A stretch of 64,000 nt of DNA from Struthio camelus (taxonomy: Eukaryota; Chordata; Aves; Struthioniformes; Struthionidae). The notes under the pieces are model-generated. The model saw only the letters and a program-made list of their open reading frames with translations, was not told where the DNA came from and made no database searches. Made by a program: the position numbers and the translations under genes. Every line of letters begins with the position of its first letter. Within the stretch, counting starts at the first letter, position 1. This document shows positions 1 to 19,620 of this stretch, piece after piece. Location of the stretch: the NCBI RefSeq assembly GCF_040807025.1, contig NC_090956.1, forward strand, positions 4,700,517 to 4,764,516. The letters run 5' to 3'.

Positions 1-59
1 TTTTACGCCTGTCTTATTTTGCTTCTGGAATAAATATTTTAATTCATTTTCCTTCAAAG

Positions 60-8285
<8,226 letters not shown>

Positions 8286-11200
8286 AAAAGCAACCAAAGG
8301 AAACAGATGCTAGCTCATGGACCACCAAATCAAAAGCTAGAAGAAGCTTGCTGTGAACTTCCTGCTAAGCTGTCTGAAGCATTGGAACTCTAGACAACTT
8401 ACAGACGGAGTTGTTCCCTTCCGTTGTTGGTGGATGAGGGTGGGGGTAGGGGCTTTTGTTGGTGGTTTCCAACTGTGTTTTCTCCCGTTTTTGTTACAAT
8501 AACCTCTTCCCCCTTCTTCCATCCCCCATAAAATGAAATGCAGCCAAGTTCAGTATTTGGCTTTGGTTACACAGGACATTCTGCTAGATTTGTAACACAT
8601 ATTGTGATAGGGTCAGTGACCTGTGGGGTTTTTTTTATAGGAGAATCAAAGTGTAGTCGAGAATGAGCTTGATTTGTGGAGGACCTGAAACTGGTGTAGG
8701 CTTATCTGGTTGGTTTGTCTTAAATCAAGCTTGAGCCCTCGTAGAGTCCAGCGAGTGCTGAGCGTCTGACTGGCACTAGAATTTACATTGCACATTTTAA
8801 ACAGCTGTTTAAAAAGTAAATTTCTAGCAGAAAATAACTCCATATGAACGTTTAACTGAAAGGCAAAGAAAATGACATTCTGCCTTAGCAGGAAGCTCCC
8901 AGTGAAAACTGTGGCTCACCTTGAGAAAAGTGAAGGAATCTGGGACAGCTTAAATGGTATTGTATGATTTCTTTTTGGTTGTCCTGGTTGAATTGTTTTG
9001 CACATGAAAACAATATTTCCTCCTGCAGATTTACTTTCCGTGGTTCGTTCAGATTTGAGTACCTCGCAGAGGAGCCTTTTAAGGAGGAGACAAAGGACAA
9101 AATTAATTCAATCCCAAAGCTGTGATTTCTGTGCCACTGTTTTATCTGAGATGTGTTTGTGTGACTTGAAATTCTAAGACTCATGGAAAATGCTAAAAGT
9201 TAAGTTAACAGAGTAGACTTCTGTTCTGAAGTTTTTTGGCCTTGGGAAAGGCTTATCTGGAGGATGATGTAAAAGGGTAACTATATAGTGAGTACGTTTT
9301 AAATGTTAGGTAAAGCTATCGGAAGGATTTATGACTTCAGTTCTGTAGGGATGAAGGTTTCTCCAGAGAGCCATATAAGGCTATTTTTTCAAATATCTGA
9401 AACTAATATTAAAAGGTTTGTTCTCTAACACATCGCTAAAATGACTTCCCAGGGGAAACAAAAGCAAATCAAATACCTGAATCGCTAACATTTTTTCCAG
9501 TTTGCACACGATGATGAGACAGTATTTTAACAAATAACATGATTTCAGAAAGTTCCAGTTATCTATCAAACATGTCTAAACTTAAGTAAAGCAGACTTGC
9601 TTGTATAGGATGTTTTTTCTTTGGCAAGCCTGATTTTTAGAGAGATTCATTACTGAAACATTTAACAGATGTTATGTTTATGGAATAGTGCATTGAAATT
9701 CAGCTGTGGGTAAGAGATTGTTCTTAGATGATGTCTACTGGAATACTTCTATTTTGTCTTTTTTTAATTGAATTTGATAATAGCTTTAAACTGTGATAGG
9801 ACAGAAAGTTAGATACTTGTCAAAATCCTGGCATCTTTCTCCTTTTGTTTTGTTTTTCCATTGACCATAATTCTTGTGATTTGATGTTGAGAGTGAGGAT
9901 TGCATTGGAGGTGTAAAATTGTACCATATTGTGAGATTTGCACAGGGTGGCTAAAGATGCTCATACTGCAAGACTATATAGGAGAGAGATATATTTAGAC
10001 CCATGTTCCGTAGGAATCTTCTGGCGCTTGGGGATCAGTTTCTGCAGTACTAGTTATTGGGACAGAAAGGAAATTGTGCGACTGCTGCTGTAAAAAGAGA
10101 AAATGCAGCCCTCTGCAGATGACCGTCTGTACAGTCTTGGGCTGAGGAGCAGAATTCCTGTGGCCCTGGCATTTCAAAACGGCTGCGAAGTCATACCTGT
10201 TCGTAGAGTGCACCTAATCCTTTCGGTATGTTTGAATGTGCAATAAACCAGTCAGATAGGAAAAATCCAAAATGGATTATCGTCCAAAAGTTTTGCATGC
10301 AGTCTCATGTGGAATTTCTGCTGAAGGAGTTCAGAAGACTGAAACCCACCACTAACAAAAATCCTCTCTTGCAAGCTCGACATGCAGCACAACTGGCTCT
10401 GTAAAAACCCAGCGAGGTAAAGGTAAAGAAAGGCCCTTGATTCTGAGGTCTATAGGTCAAGTAGCTTTATGTCAATGACACAGTTGACATAAGATAGTTC
10501 CTAATGTCTTTGCTAGGTCAGTGTTTTATTGAATGCACAAAATAAGAATAGGCAAGGATTGTTGTTTTGAAAAGTCCGTATGTTTTTTGCTGTATTTAAA
10601 AGCCCTTGTCCAGGTACCTCCTCCATGCTGACAATAATGAGAATAGGGCGCTGTCTTTTTAATTACTTCAGTTCTCTTTTTAAACAGCTTCACCACCTCT
10701 CCCATCGTGTTGTCTTTGCAATTTTGTGCCACTTCAGTGATGATAAAGATTGTGGGGTTTTTTTGTATTGTTCTGTACATGCATTTGAGGCAGGCCTTAA
10801 AGCTGGTTGGATGGATGGCAAAAATAAAGTGAGGTAGTATGGGTTTTAAGTGATAATTTATTCTTCTTACGGCTGGTTTCAAGGCCAAAGAAGGATTGAA
10901 AAACAAACAAGCGTTTGCAAGGCTTGAGGCACTGATTCTCCGAGGTTTCGGGGGCTGTTCTGGTAACCTCAGCTATCTGAATTTGCAAGTGTGTTCATTC
11001 CCATGTTGTCTACCAGCATTGGAACTGGTTGATATTTCTCAAGCTTGCCCAAAGAATAACATGGAAAAGTCTGAGTCTCGTTCTGTCATTACACGTTCCA
11101 CCTTGTACACGAATACTTCTTGGATCAGACCTGAAGGCATTGCAAGGTACCATGTGTCTCTTGTTCTAAAGGCAAGCCTAGAACCTGGTCCTGCGGCACA

Positions 11201-11870
11201 GACCTCCAGTACTTGCCCTGGTACTGCTCATCAGCCTATACTATATGCTCAGGGATGTAGGAGACCACCACTCTGCTTGTGTTTTTAAATAGAGAAGAAC
11301 TGAGATTGTTTTATGAATGTTAGTGTCAACTTGGGCATTATGTTAGAGAAGACCTTGTTTCCAAAAGGCTGCTTGAAGCTCCAGACGGTGAAATCGAAGT
11401 TTGCTCAGCAGTGTGTGTACTTAGTTCAAGTCGAGGTGGTTATGAAATCCAACAGATCTTGTAAATTAGAGATCCGGCCGCCGTGCCCTCCGTAGCCAGT
11501 GCCCAGATTCAGGGCCGTGTGGCACTGCAAGTTCCCAGAAACACAGTATGGATCTGTTTTTAATTTGTTAATTTTTGTTCCTCAACCACTTTATAATGTA
11601 TTTTTTTAATTTATTATTTTGTAATGTCATGTTTAAGTATTGCTGCTATCCTTGTTATTCTTCCCACTGTTTTTATTGCAGATTTATTTTGTGGAAGTTG
11701 TACACTAATGTTTCATTTTATGTCTAAATCAAAGTATTTAAAGAAATACTAGTTCTATTTAATGTGGTTATGGAACCAGCTGGAATAAACAGTGATTGTA
11801 TAGTAGGCTGGACCCAGGAGGTCATGTTCATTTTTGTTACATATGCAATAAACTCACAACTTTAAACTCT
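8286..11870 (+). other. SMURF1: SMURF1 3' untranslated region
   Basis: From the stop codon the sequence is AT-rich and non-coding as far as tandem AATAAA signals at 11,784-11,789 and 11,847-11,852. A UTR of about 3.5 kb fits SMURF1 messages, which are known to have long 3' UTRs. Additional internal AATAAA hexamers at 10,242 and 10,823 could give shorter transcripts. The exact cleavage site cannot be fixed from sequence. Confidence 0.75.
11784..11852 (+). terminator. SMURF1: Tandem polyadenylation signals of SMURF1
   Basis: There are two canonical AATAAA hexamers 63 bases apart (11,784-11,789 and 11,847-11,852), the second followed by TG/T-rich sequence near 11,884-11,893. They end the long AT-rich 3' UTR, and no later plus-strand signal occurs for about 1 kb. 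Confidence 0.65.
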
Positions 11871-13560
11871 TGCTATCCACCATTTTGTTTGTTTAAAGGA
11901 AGCTGTAGGAAAATTGCGCTGTTCATAACTAAAGAGTGTGATAGTGCTGTGCTGTGCTTAGCTAGGGGAGGTGGCGAGGGGGTCGAGTCGTAGTGTTAAG
12001 GAGGACAACAACAGCAACAAAAGTAGTGATGTCCTTAAAAATCCTGTAGCATTATGAAATACTGAGTAAGGCTAGAAAAAACCAGTCTGACAGAGCCAGA
12101 GTTCAGCATAATGAAGCCCTACCGGCGCTAGCAGCGACTGGTCTCTAGTGGTTATTGGGCATCGCGTTTTCTCGCCAAATCGTCTCGCCTCGTTCTAGGT
12201 TTGGGTGCCAGAGCAGCGGGTGACGTCGGGGCAGAGCTGGGTGGACGAGCTGTGGAACAGCTTGGAAATGCAGCTGGCTGAACGGTGATTTATATAGACT
12301 GCCCAGATGAAACCTCTCCTTTCCGGGTAGAAGGCTTTTGTTGCATTCATTCTCCAGCTGAGTATTTACCACTTCAATCTGTTTCCCTTCTCTCTTTTTT
12401 TTCCTATTTTTTTTCCAAAGTCTCAGTTCTCAGGAAAACCTGATATCCCCCGTTAATGATCGTCAGAGAAAGATTAATGCTGATGAAACTCTGCTTTCCT
12501 GTATTTCTCTAATTGGTGATGTTTTGCAAGTGGAGAAAGAGGGGCGCCGAGTCCCTCTGCTGCCGGCGCTGGCCGTCGTCGGCAGTGGCCGCCGAGCCTG
12601 GCGTGCCGCAGTGTTGCCTTCCCTCCCTAAAGCCGAAGGCTCTCCTGTCTCTGCTCTGTGTATCGTGTGCTACAGAAAGGGAATCGTTTCGTGATCCTTC
12701 CTCTTCTCCAAGTACCTTCACGAGCCGCGTGGTCAAGCGCCCTAGCGCGCAGTGAGGAAGGGACTGCGGAGCGGACGGTTCGTCCGTCCCCTCGCGCCGG
12801 CCCGCAGGAGGGGTTGAGCAACTGTCGCTTGCCTGGTTGGAGCAAGAAATGCTGTCAGTACTGTCAAACACTTGGGCTGCTTCGTGTTTTAATAAACGTT
12901 TGCAGAAGTACCGCTGGTCTCTGCTAATCTTTTGGCACACGGACCTCATTGAAAGGGAAAAGGATTCCTGTAGGCTGCTGCGGTGGCTTCGGTTTGTCGT
13001 GCAGTGGTTGCTGGTGGAAAGTGGTAGGACTTTTGCACTATGTGAAGCGTTTGAAGAGACAGCAGAAGATGAATCTTCTGGTTAAGAAAGCTTATAGAGC
13101 TCAAGTAGTTTACCGTCTCTTACACAGACGTTTGGCAGGTCAGTCAAATTCCTCCGGTTAAGTTTTCCAGTCTGCCTCTTTCTGCAGGACTTATAAAAAA
13201 CAGTCCTGTGAAAAGCTCTAGAGGTGACAATTTTTTTTTTCCTCTCTCCTGATTTATAGTGGTGCTCCTGTGTCCTGGGCGCTGTGCCTGCCTGCCTGGG
13301 GAAAGACAGCCCCTGCCCAGGAGTACTGACTTTAAAAAATGCGAGGCAGAACGGGGTTTGATCTGCAGGCAGTTCGCGCTGACAGACCTCTGCTTATTTT
13401 CTGTTGCTGGTTTACAATTTGAACCCTCCCGGTCATTTCTCTTTTTCAGCCTTTCTTCACATGTGGCTTAAATAAAACCACAACCCGCAAGCTTTGCCAA
13501 TAAACAGTTACGGATAGGATCCTTTAAGCGGAGGGAGGGAGGCAGGTTACTGCCTCGCTT
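11871..13560. other. Intergenic sequence, no gene recognised
   Basis: No open frame here resembles a known protein. A short CpG-rich patch lies at about 12,540-12,830. Plus-strand AATAAA hexamers occur at 12,891, 13,471 and 13,499 without an identifiable gene upstream, so they are not evidence of a transcript on their own. Confidence 0.6.
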
Positions 13561-15170
13561 TCTGATCTTGCTAAACCCAAACGTCCCGCTTGCTGGGTGG
13601 ACAACCCGCGCAACGTGCCCCGTCCAGGACGTCTTCCCGCCTCGCCGGGAGCCGTATCGCGTCCCTTGGGAGCGGGACGCTGCCGCCCTCTGCCAACCCC
13701 CAGCGCCGGGGGCTGCCCGCGCAGCTGGCGGCTCCCGCAGGTCAGGCACAGCCCGGTTAGCCGCGAGGCCAGATGTTTTCTCGCTCCCACAGCCTGGCTC
13801 TCGCCGCCTGCAGGAAGGGGAGCGGTGGGAGGGCGGGCGAGCGGCTTTGCGGCCGTTCCTCGGCGCGTCGGGCGCGGGTCGGGCTGGCGCTGGGCCGCGG
13901 CAGCTCTGCGGAGAGGCCGGGGGCACGGCGAGGGAGCCCCCGCCACGGGGCTCGAACGGTCTCGGCTTTAAGTCAAGACCCGCCAGAGGAAACTTCTGGC
14001 CGAGGCGCTGAGTGGGGAGAGACGAGCAGGCGAGAGGAGTCCTGCGCGGAGGCAGCCCTCGTCGGCAAGAGCCGCAGGGCGCTGAATCCCTCTGGCAGAG
14101 CGTTCGGTCCGGCCGGCTTTGAAGCGTGAGGCGAATCGGGTGCTGATTAAACAAACAGCGACTCTTTGGGGTGGGTGGGTGGGGGGGTCCAAAAACCTCA
14201 AAGACCCTAGAAGGAGAGCGAGGAGGAGCTGGGCTTAGACAGAAGCGCCCGGCGGCCCGGCCCCGCGGTGCGGGGGGCTCCTCCGGCCGGAGCGGAGGGG
14301 GCAGGTCGGGGCCGGCCTTGGCCCGGGGCCCCTCGGGGCTCCCGCGCGGCGAGGCCGGGGCAGGCGGCGGGAGGGCACGGGGGCTTCCCCCTCCGCCCGG
14401 GCCTCCTCGGCCTTGCCCGGTTCGTCGCGCTGCCGGCGGCCTCCGAGGGGAACGGCGGCACCCCGGCCCGCGGCAGAATCGCAGGACGGCCCGGCCGCCT
14501 CCTAGAAAAGAGCCAAGCCGCCTCCTGTCAAAGTTCGGTTTTATTTTACAGAAGTAGCGGCAGCTCCCGGCCCCCTTCCTCGCTGCCGGGACGGGCAGCC
14601 GCTCTGCTCGCAGCTCGTCTCTCACCGGGCTGACCCCGACGCGCAGCAAGGGTCTCTCAGTAAGCCGCCCCGCCGCGGGGAGGATGCTCCCAGGAGGGAG
14701 GGACCGGCGGCTTCGCGCCCTGCCTGGTTCCTGCCTCTTGTCGCAGCCCTCGAGCCCGGGTGGGTTCGAGGAGCGTCGGCTCCCGGCGCTTGCGCGCAAC
14801 GAGGCAGGAAAACGGGTTCCCCGCAGCGCTTGCAACGGGAGTCGGGAGCCCTGGTTTCCTCCAGGAAATTGCTTTTTCTAACAAAGCCGCCAAGCAATCA
14901 GTTTTCGTGAGCTAGATAGAAACCGAGCTGCGAGCAAGCCGCTTCTCAAAGGGTTCGTAGCGGTCCGGCCGTCGGAGCCGTCTCCCCCCAGGGAACCGAC
15001 TTTTCCCCCTTCCTTTGCCCTAACCGACGGCGCAGCCCGCCGAGGCCCGCGGCGCCGGCCCGGCCACGCGCCCGCCTGCCAGCGCAGCTGAAACCAGCCG
15101 GTCCCGGCCGGGAGAAATGAGCAGCATCTGTGTTTCCAATTCAGCTCCATCGGATTTAAAACCTCAACTT
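13560..15170. promoter_or_regulatory. CpG island without an assigned gene
   Basis: This stretch is very GC-rich and keeps many CpG dinucleotides, so it is probably an unmethylated island. Long open frames on both strands (455 residues on the minus strand, for example) follow from the scarcity of A/T-rich stop codons and resemble no known family. It lies 3' of the receptor gene, so it is not that gene's obvious promoter. It could be the promoter of an unannotated transcript, or an extension of the large CpG domain around the receptor. Confidence 0.55.
14540..14545 (-). terminator. Candidate polyadenylation signal for the urotensin receptor-like gene
   Basis: TTTATT on the plus strand reads AATAAA on the minus strand, about 1.05 kb downstream of the receptor stop codon. 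It is the first canonical signal I noticed on that strand in this GC-rich region. Use is not proven. Confidence 0.35.
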
Positions 15171-15171
15171 C

Positions 15172-15217
15172 TTCTTTCCTTTCTTTCTTTCTTTCTTTCT
15201 TTTTTTTTTTTTTTTTT
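15172..15217. repeat. (TTTC)n microsatellite merging into a poly-T tract
   Basis: Uninterrupted TTTC units run into about 17 T residues. The tract separates the CpG island from the presumed 3' UTR of the receptor gene. Confidence 0.9.
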
Positions 15218-15588
15218 AAAGAACCGTCGCTGCCAAGGATTAAGTGATCCTTAAAATCTTTGGCTGGTGCCCGCTGCCGGAGCGCCGCGGCGCTCTCCGT
15301 GCGCCGTGTGCCCTCCCCTGGCCCGGCTGCTCCGGGCCTAAGGCCTTATGTAAACTTGCGTGAGCCGCTTGGCTCCGAGCGGAGCAGCGATCTCCTCCGC
15401 GCGCATCCGCCTGCCGCCCCGGTGGGCAGCGGGTGCAGAGCCCCCCGCCTCCCCCTCCCAAACCCGAGCGCCGACGGGACGCGGAGGGAGGCGCAGGGTT
15501 TGCACCGGGGCGATGCAGCTGATCGGCTCCCCAGCGCCCCGCTGGTGCGCCCTCACCTCCCTGCCCCGGCCGCCCGCCCGGCCGCCTC

Positions 15589-16692
15589 TCACAGGGAGCA
15601 GACGTCCTCGCCGGGGCCACCCTGGAGCCGGGCGGCGGCATCGGGGCCGGTGCGGCGGCCGGAGGACCCCGCCGAGGAGCGGCGGCGGGCCGGGGCGGCG
15701 GGGAGGCTGCGGCCGCCCGCCTGCCGGCTCCTCAAGTACTCCTTGTAGTTTTTGGAGAGGAGGGTGTAGAGGAAGGGGTTGATGCAGCTGTTGCTGTAGG
15801 CCAGGCAGGTCACCAGGAAGTTGATGTAGACAACTGTGCTGCTGGCGAGGCGCCCCGGCTCCGAGCGGTAGATGCTGAACAGCTGCCACAGCCAGAAGGG
15901 TACAAAACAAGCCCAGTAAGCGAGCACGATGCTGAAGATCATATAGAGGACTTTCTGCTTGGGACATCTGCTCGTTTCCTTGGTGCTGGAAAAAGCCACC
16001 TGAGACCTCCAGTAGGTCCGAGCCAGCTTGATGTACAGGCAGCAGATGATGAGGCCCGGGGCGAGGATGCAGGTGTGGAAGAGGATGGTGAGATACACCC
16101 TGTAGGTCTCCATCCGCCACGTGGGGTGGCACATGCGCTTGGTCACCCCGTTGCGGTGGCTGATGCGGAGGTCGATGAGGATCATGGTCGGCAGGGAGAG
16201 GATGAAGGACACCAGCCACACCAGGCAGGTGAGGGTCCGCCGGCAGTCCCGCGATCTGCCCAGGGTGTCCAAGGGCCTGACGACGGCGAGGTACCTCTCG
16301 GTGCTCATGATGGTGAGGATGAAGATGCTGGCGTGCATGGTGAGGAGGTCGAGGCTGAAGAGGATCCTGCAGCCCAGGTCTCCGAAGTACCAGTCCCTCA
16401 CGAAGTACGTACAGACCACGAAGGGGATGGTGGATAAGTACAGGAGATCGGCCAGGGCTAAGTTGACGATATAAACGTACATGGAGCCAGTGAACCTAGC
16501 GGAGATGTTCATGACCACCAGCGTGTAGATGTTGCCCACCACGCCAACCAGGCACATCGTGGCCAGGATGCAGCTGAGGAAGGAGGTGACCAAGAGGTCG
16601 CTGGCATTGCCAAGGGCTTCCAAGGTGGCGTTGGCCGAAGCGCTGGCGTTCCTGGGGTGGCAGGGCACGGAAACGCAGGGGCTCGGCTCCAT
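15589..16692 (-). CDS. UTS2R: Urotensin-II receptor-like class A GPCR, intronless
   Basis: A single open frame of 367 residues encodes a seven-helix plasma-membrane receptor. Visible landmarks: N-glycosylation sites at N15, N21 and N29; GN at 53-54 in TM1; LALAD ending at D82 in TM2; conserved cysteines C108 and C188; ERY at 132-134 in place of DRY; WACFVPFWLWQL at 260-271 in TM6; NPFLY at 305-309 in TM7. The segments MYVYIVNLALADLLYL, LDLLTMHASIF and WACFVPFWLWQL match my recollection of urotensin-II receptors, which bind cyclic urotensin II/URP and signal through Gq and calcium. Non-mammalian vertebrates keep several UT receptor paralogues and mammals one. The divergence from the mammalian form and the SMURF1 linkage suggest one of these paralogues, so the symbol is provisional. 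The start is the first methionine and gives a normal N-terminus. The tail is Arg/Gly/Ala-rich. Length is close to the human receptor (about 389). Confidence 0.88.
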   Translation of the reverse strand: MEPSPCVSVPCHPRNASASANATLEALGNASDLLVTSFLSCILATMCLVGVVGNIYTLVVMNISARFTGSMYVYIVNLALADLLYLSTIPFVVCTYFVRDWYFGDLGCRILFSLDLLTMHASIFILTIMSTERYLAVVRPLDTLGRSRDCRRTLTCLVWLVSFILSLPTMILIDLRISHRNGVTKRMCHPTWRMETYRVYLTILFHTCILAPGLIICCLYIKLARTYWRSQVAFSSTKETSRCPKQKVLYMIFSIVLAYWACFVPFWLWQLFSIYRSEPGRLASSTVVYINFLVTCLAYSNSCINPFLYTLLSKNYKEYLRSRQAGGRSLPAAPARRRSSAGSSGRRTGPDAAARLQGGPGEDVCSL

Positions 16693-18050
16693 CCTGAGCC
16701 CCCGGCGCGTCCCCTGGCGCTACGAGCCGCTTCCCAGCCGCAAGACGACCTCGCAGCTGCCGGGCACGGGAGGACCCCACGCCACGCAGCGCATCGAGGT
16801 CCCGCTCAGTGCCGGAGCATCGTCCCCCTTCCCCGAACCAGCCCTCGCTCACTCACAGCTTTCGAACAACCCCTGCTTTTAGCGGCGCGTGCTCCGACGG
16901 ACCCCGACGGACGCAAGACCGAGGCGGTTCGGCTCCGGCGCTGGCGTCGGGAGAAATCCAGAGGCGCAGCTGACCCCTTCCCGGCGGAGACTGAGGCGGC
17001 GTCGGCTCGGCGGCCTCCTGGGCGCTGCCGGGACGCCGTTCGGGCTGCCAGCGAGTGAATCGCGACGTCTCGCTCCCCTCCCGCCTGCCCCAGGTTTCGC
17101 TCCGTGGGAAATCGCAGCTGGTGCGGGACGCCGAGCGGCCGCCGCCGGCTCTCCGTGCCAAGTTAAAAACCCCGTGGCCGCCGATCGAAGAGCTGCCCGT
17201 GCCCGTCCCAGCGGAGGTGGGCCACGGCGTCGGGGCTGGGGGCCAGCGCCGTCCGCTCCCGCCGGCTCCGCTCCCCCTCGGCCGGCTGCAGCGGGCGCTG
17301 GCGCTGCGCGCGGGCGGCGAGGGAGGGGACTGGGGCGCCGGCGGCCCCGCGGAGGTGGGATTTGTCACCGCTGCCTGCGCGGAGGGCACGAGCACGGCCG
17401 CGCCTGGTGGTCCCCTCCGCGGCGCTGAGCCGGACCCGGCCTCTTCCCCGGCAGCAAGCTGCCTGCCGGGCTGCGGTGGCCGTTGCGCCCGGCTCTCCCC
17501 CCGCCCCGGCGCCGGCGGCTTTGGGCTCAGGGAGCAGGTTACCGGGGAGGGGGGGGACGGCTCGTTTCTCTGCCTAAGACGCGCTTGCTCCCGCGCTCTC
17601 CGCGCGGCCGAGCTTCAGCCCCCCCCCGCCGCTCGCAGGAGGGGATGGTGCAGAGACCTTGGTCGCCCTGCGACCTGCCCTCGGTCCTTCCCCCACCGCG
17701 TCGCCCCGCCGCCGCCAGCCCCAGCACCCCGTTAGTAACCGCCGAGCCCCTGCAAAGCCCCGGCAGGCTTCGCCCATCGCTGCAATCGTCAGGCCTCAGC
17801 CGTCGCGCAGGGGCGGCCGCGCCGGGGCGGCGGATGCTCGCCCGCGCCAGGGCATCGCCACCCCGGAGGAGCGACGCCGGCGGCAAGGGGAGCGCGTCGG
17901 GGCAGCCGCCCCGCGGGGCGCTCCGGTTCGCCCCCTGCCACCGCGGCCGGGGCCAGTGGTCCGGCATGCTGCCGGCATGCTGCCGCTCCTGCCAAGGGCG
18001 CGCAGCGTCTCGCCGGGGTTCGTCCTGGGAAGGAGAAAGAGGAGGAGGAA
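16693..18050 (-). promoter_or_regulatory. CpG-rich 5' flank of the receptor gene
   Basis: This is about 1.35 kb of extremely GC- and CpG-rich DNA directly upstream of the receptor start codon. It is the natural place for its promoter and 5' UTR. Open frames on both strands here have compositional, repetitive Arg/Ala/Pro/Gly content and no recognisable domain. No single transcription start can be fixed. Confidence 0.5.
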
Positions 18051-18597
18051 ACAAGGAGTGAAAAATTCTACTAATTCCTTCAAACGGAGCGGAGAGGAAA
18101 GGATTTGGGCCGCCAGAAAAAGGTGACGGGTTTCTCCGGGATCCCTTTAGACCTGCCACAGGATTTGCTAACAGATGGGGTTTTTCTAGCACTTCTGAGC
18201 ATCCTCGTGGTTTCGCAGGAACCGGGGGACATACTGCTCTCTTATTATTTTCACACTGGTTCAGAAATACGGAAACGCAGCACTTCTTCAGTTTTAGAAG
18301 CGCCTCCTCAAGGGGAAAGGGAGGAGGGAAAGTTGGAATGAAGTTTCCAGGAGGAAGGAGGTGACAAAATCGCAGCCCTCTGGGCCAGGTTCGTTAAGGT
18401 TTAATTGCTGCTCTGGCAGCTCCAGGAGCTCCTGGGGGGACGGGGGTGCGGGTCTGGCGGGTGCCACCTCCCGGCGGTGGGCATCGGTCTGGCAGGAGGC
18501 TCTGCAGAGGGTGCTTCCGGCCTCCCTCCTTTAATTCTGCTGGGGTCTTGAGCGGGGGAACCCAAGGAGGTTCCTGATGGAGGTGGTGGGATGGAAC
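18051..18597. other. Intergenic sequence, nothing recognised
   Basis: Composition falls back from the CpG domain. I see no credible coding frame, RNA gene or transposon in this short stretch. Confidence 0.6.
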
Positions 18598-18620
18598 GTG
18601 TGTGTGTGTGTGTGTGTGTG
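18598..18620. repeat. (GT)n microsatellite
   Basis: An uninterrupted TG run sits at the left edge of the TCTAGA-rich minisatellite. Confidence 0.9.
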
Positions 18621-18649
18621 TACATGTGTTCCCTGGAAAGGCTCTCGAT

Positions 18650-19620
18650 CTGGGGAGGCCTCTGGAGGTGTTCTAGATCTGGAGTGGGGGGTGTGGAATC
18701 TGCAGGAGGTCTAGATCTGTTCCAGAAAGGGTGTTTGGAGGGAGGTTCTAAAGCAGGGAAGATCCTGGAAACATTCTAGATTTGGGGAGGGGGGGGTGTA
18801 CATGTGGAATTCCTGGAAGGGTTCTAGAGTGGAGCACTACATTTAGGATTCTAGCGCGGTGGGATTTGTGGAAAGGTTATAGTGTAGCAAAATTCTTGGA
18901 AAGGTTCAAGACTGAGGACATCTTGGTAGGGTTCTAGATTGCTGGACCTAGAACTGGTCTAGGCCAATTAGTCTAGAACAGGTCTGGACTGGCGAACTGG
19001 GAAGCAGTCTAGATTCTGGGCTGTTGAGTCCAGAACTGCTCTAGACCAGGGAGTCTAGAATCATTTCGTGCCAGTGAGTCAAGAATGGTTCTGGGTTGGT
19101 ACAGTCTAAATCAGGGGGGCGGGGGTCTTGAGAAGGTTCTAGACTGAGGATCCGGGGAATGCTCCTGGTTTGGAAATTCCTAGAAGGGTTCTAGAGCAGT
19201 GGAAGTCATGGAAACTGTTCCAGATCTGGGAAATCCTGACAATGTTCTGGGACGATGAGTTTATGACCATTCTAGATCAGCGAGCCTAGAATCATGCTAG
19301 ATCAGGGCAGCTAGGACTGCTCTAGACCAATGAACCTAGAACTGTTCTAGGTCTGAGCCTTTCTGAAAGTGTTCTGGTGCTGGGGAATCCTGGAAGTACT
19401 CTAGAGCAAAGAGGACCTTGGAATTGCCTAGACATGTTCTAGTTGCAGGAGTTCCTGAGCAAAGGTTCTAGATCTGGGGTTTCCTATAAAAGTGCTTGGT
19501 TTAGGAACACTAGTGCATGCCAGGAATTAAGTCCTAGCCAGGCTCTAGAGCGAAGCTACCCTAGGAGGGTTCTAGATCTGGGAAGCACCTAGAAAAGTTC
19601 TAGATCCAGCATCCCCAGAA
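18650..19620. repeat. Degenerate ~27-bp minisatellite rich in TCTAGA
   Basis: Units of about 25-30 bases follow the pattern TTCTAGATCTGGGAA then TCCTGGAAAGGG, repeated some 35 times over about 1 kb with strong divergence between copies. TCTAGA or near variants recur throughout. The array is non-coding and its age is suggested by the divergence. I do not recognise it as a named repeat family. Confidence 0.85.

Noticed and set aside
12891-13504. Three plus-strand AATAAA hexamers suggesting a hidden gene end
   Set aside because: No coding frame or splice structure upstream supports a gene; AATAAA occurs often by chance.
13468-14835. 455-codon minus-strand open frame
   Set aside because: It lies in a CpG island where stop codons are rare. 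Frames are open on both strands, and the protein is Arg/Pro/Gly/Ala-rich without a domain.
16889-18192. Several 140-226 codon frames upstream of the receptor gene
   Set aside because: They are open on both strands at once with compositional Arg/Ala/Pro content; best explained as promoter CpG DNA.
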